Of a stretch of DNA of 64,000 nt, positions 63,460 through 64,000 are shown piece by piece. The notes below the pieces were generated by a model. That model was not told the origin of the DNA and did no database searches. It worked only from the letters and a program-made list of their open reading frames with translations. A program made the translations under genes and the position numbers. The stretch lies in the NCBI RefSeq assembly GCF_024628865.1, contig NZ_CP102384.1, positions 1,685,001 through 1,749,000 of the forward strand, read 5' to 3'. Position 1 is the stretch's first letter, and each line of letters begins with the position of its first letter. This stretch comes from Sphingopyxis sp. DBS4. GTDB taxonomy: Bacteria > Pseudomonadota > Alphaproteobacteria > Sphingomonadales > Sphingomonadaceae.

Positions 63460-64000
63460 GCGCCCGTGTTCCTTTGATTATAGAGGTGCATCAGTCCATT
63501 CAGCGTCAGATCGGGCTCGATGCGGTCGAACAGGTGCGCCTGTTCCTGAAACAGCGTGGCGAGACCGCCCGTCGCGATCACGGTCAAGGGCTTGCCGATT
63601 TCGGCTTTCATGCGCGCGATCAGCCCCTCCATCATCGCGACATAACCCCAATAGACGCCGATCAGCATCTGGCTTTCGGTGGTGCGGCCGATGACGCTGG
63701 AGGTCGGCGGGGCTTCGATCGCGATGCGCGGCAGCTTCGCCGCCGCGGCGACGAGCGCTTCGAGCGACAGATTGACCCCCGGCGCGATGATCCCGCCGAG
63801 ATAGGCGCCGTCGGGCCCGATATGATCGAGCGTCGTCGCGGTGCCGAAGCTGATGACGAGCTTGTCCCTGCCGGGCTCGACCGCCTGCGCCGAGATGGCG
63901 TTGACGGCGCGGTCGGCGCCGACCGACTGCGGCTCGTCGACCTTGAGTGCGATACCCCAGCTTACCGGCTCGCGCCCGGCAACCAGGGCATCGACACCGA
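63456..64000 (-). CDS. coaX: Type III pantothenate kinase, 5' end beyond window
   Basis: The 3' part of coaX is read from the window edge through to the stop at 63456; no start occurs because the gene continues past 64000. Reading the frame upstream gives [20 protein letters not shown] and [15 protein letters not shown], then [15 protein letters not shown], the type III pantothenate kinase core. The last part reads [14 protein letters not shown]. Phosphorylates pantothenate, the first step of CoA biosynthesis. Overlaps rnj by four bases. Confidence 0.92.
   Translation of the reverse strand, partial: GVDALVAGREPVSWGIALKVDEPQSVGADRAVNAISAQAVEPGRDKLVISFGTATTLDHIGPDGAYLGGIIAPGVNLSLEALVAAAAKLPRIAIEAPPTSSVIGRTTESQMLIGVYWGYVAMMEGLIARMKAEIGKPLTVIATGGLATLFQEQAHLFDRIEPDLTLNGLMHLYNQRNTGA

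Overview
The window is a high-GC, gene-dense chromosomal stretch whose content and gene order point to an alphaproteobacterium of the Sphingomonadaceae, most like Sphingopyxis. This is inferred from the fused ispDF, the dusB-ntrB-ntrC-ntrY-ntrX-hfq-hflX-mazG block, an Hfq made of two fused Sm domains, a DUF1467 gene beside ribonuclease J, and abundant palindromic intergenic repeats of the sphingomonad type. No rRNA, CRISPR array or intact insertion sequence was seen. Three tRNA genes are present.

Layout. 0-4.1 kb: a YghU-type glutathione transferase, a TadE/TadG pair, and an unusual Phd-antitoxin-like/PAS fusion. 4.2-7.9 kb: a periplasmic or anchored metallo-beta-lactamase-fold hydrolase and two acyl-CoA dehydrogenases. 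7.9-11.7 kb: a complete Fec-type signalling set (ECF sigma, FecR, STN-containing TonB receptor). 12.0-15.2 kb: a large autotransporter, then a 2OG-Fe(II) oxygenase. 16.3-17.4 kb: a degraded tRNA-Ser-linked integrative element (truncated integrase and a 15-bp att-like repeat). 17.5-26.7 kb: a co-directional housekeeping run for cell wall, DNA and tRNA metabolism (mltB-like, rlpA-like, dac, tmk, holB, metG, tatD, phnP-like, mazG). 26.8-36.0 kb: hflX, double-domain hfq, ntrX, ntrY, ntrC, ntrB and dusB, all on the minus strand. 36.1-47 kb: ispDF, cinA-like, a CLC channel, a thioesterase, ettA, an M28 peptidase, an Ala-rich lipoprotein, a secreted repeat protein, tRNA-Pro and an M20 peptidase.

The most interesting region is 47.1-53.6 kb, between tRNA-Pro and a tRNA with anticodon CAT. 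It holds a compact gene cluster for a ribosomally made, modified peptide: a 58-codon candidate precursor gene, a three-domain lanthionine synthetase (lyase, kinase, zinc-ligand-containing LanC cyclase, so class IV/LanL-like), a PhyH-type and a TauD-type Fe/2OG oxygenase in tight translational coupling, and a divergent cytochrome P450. A sulfotransferase-like gene runs convergently at the edge. No dedicated transporter, protease or immunity gene is visible. Lanthipeptide clusters with this set of tailoring oxygenases in a sphingomonad are, to my knowledge, not well described.

53.7-64 kb: a WalW-like polysaccharide deacetylase, a sensor-kinase-like protein with degenerate ATP-binding motifs, an Lrp/AsnC regulator, a secreted helical-repeat protein, a small Hpt-like protein lacking the phospho-histidine, a 791-residue membrane coiled-coil protein, DUF1467, ribonuclease J and the 3' part of coaX, cut by the window end. 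Start codons were chosen by reading ribosome-binding sites and family N-termini; database comparison was not possible.
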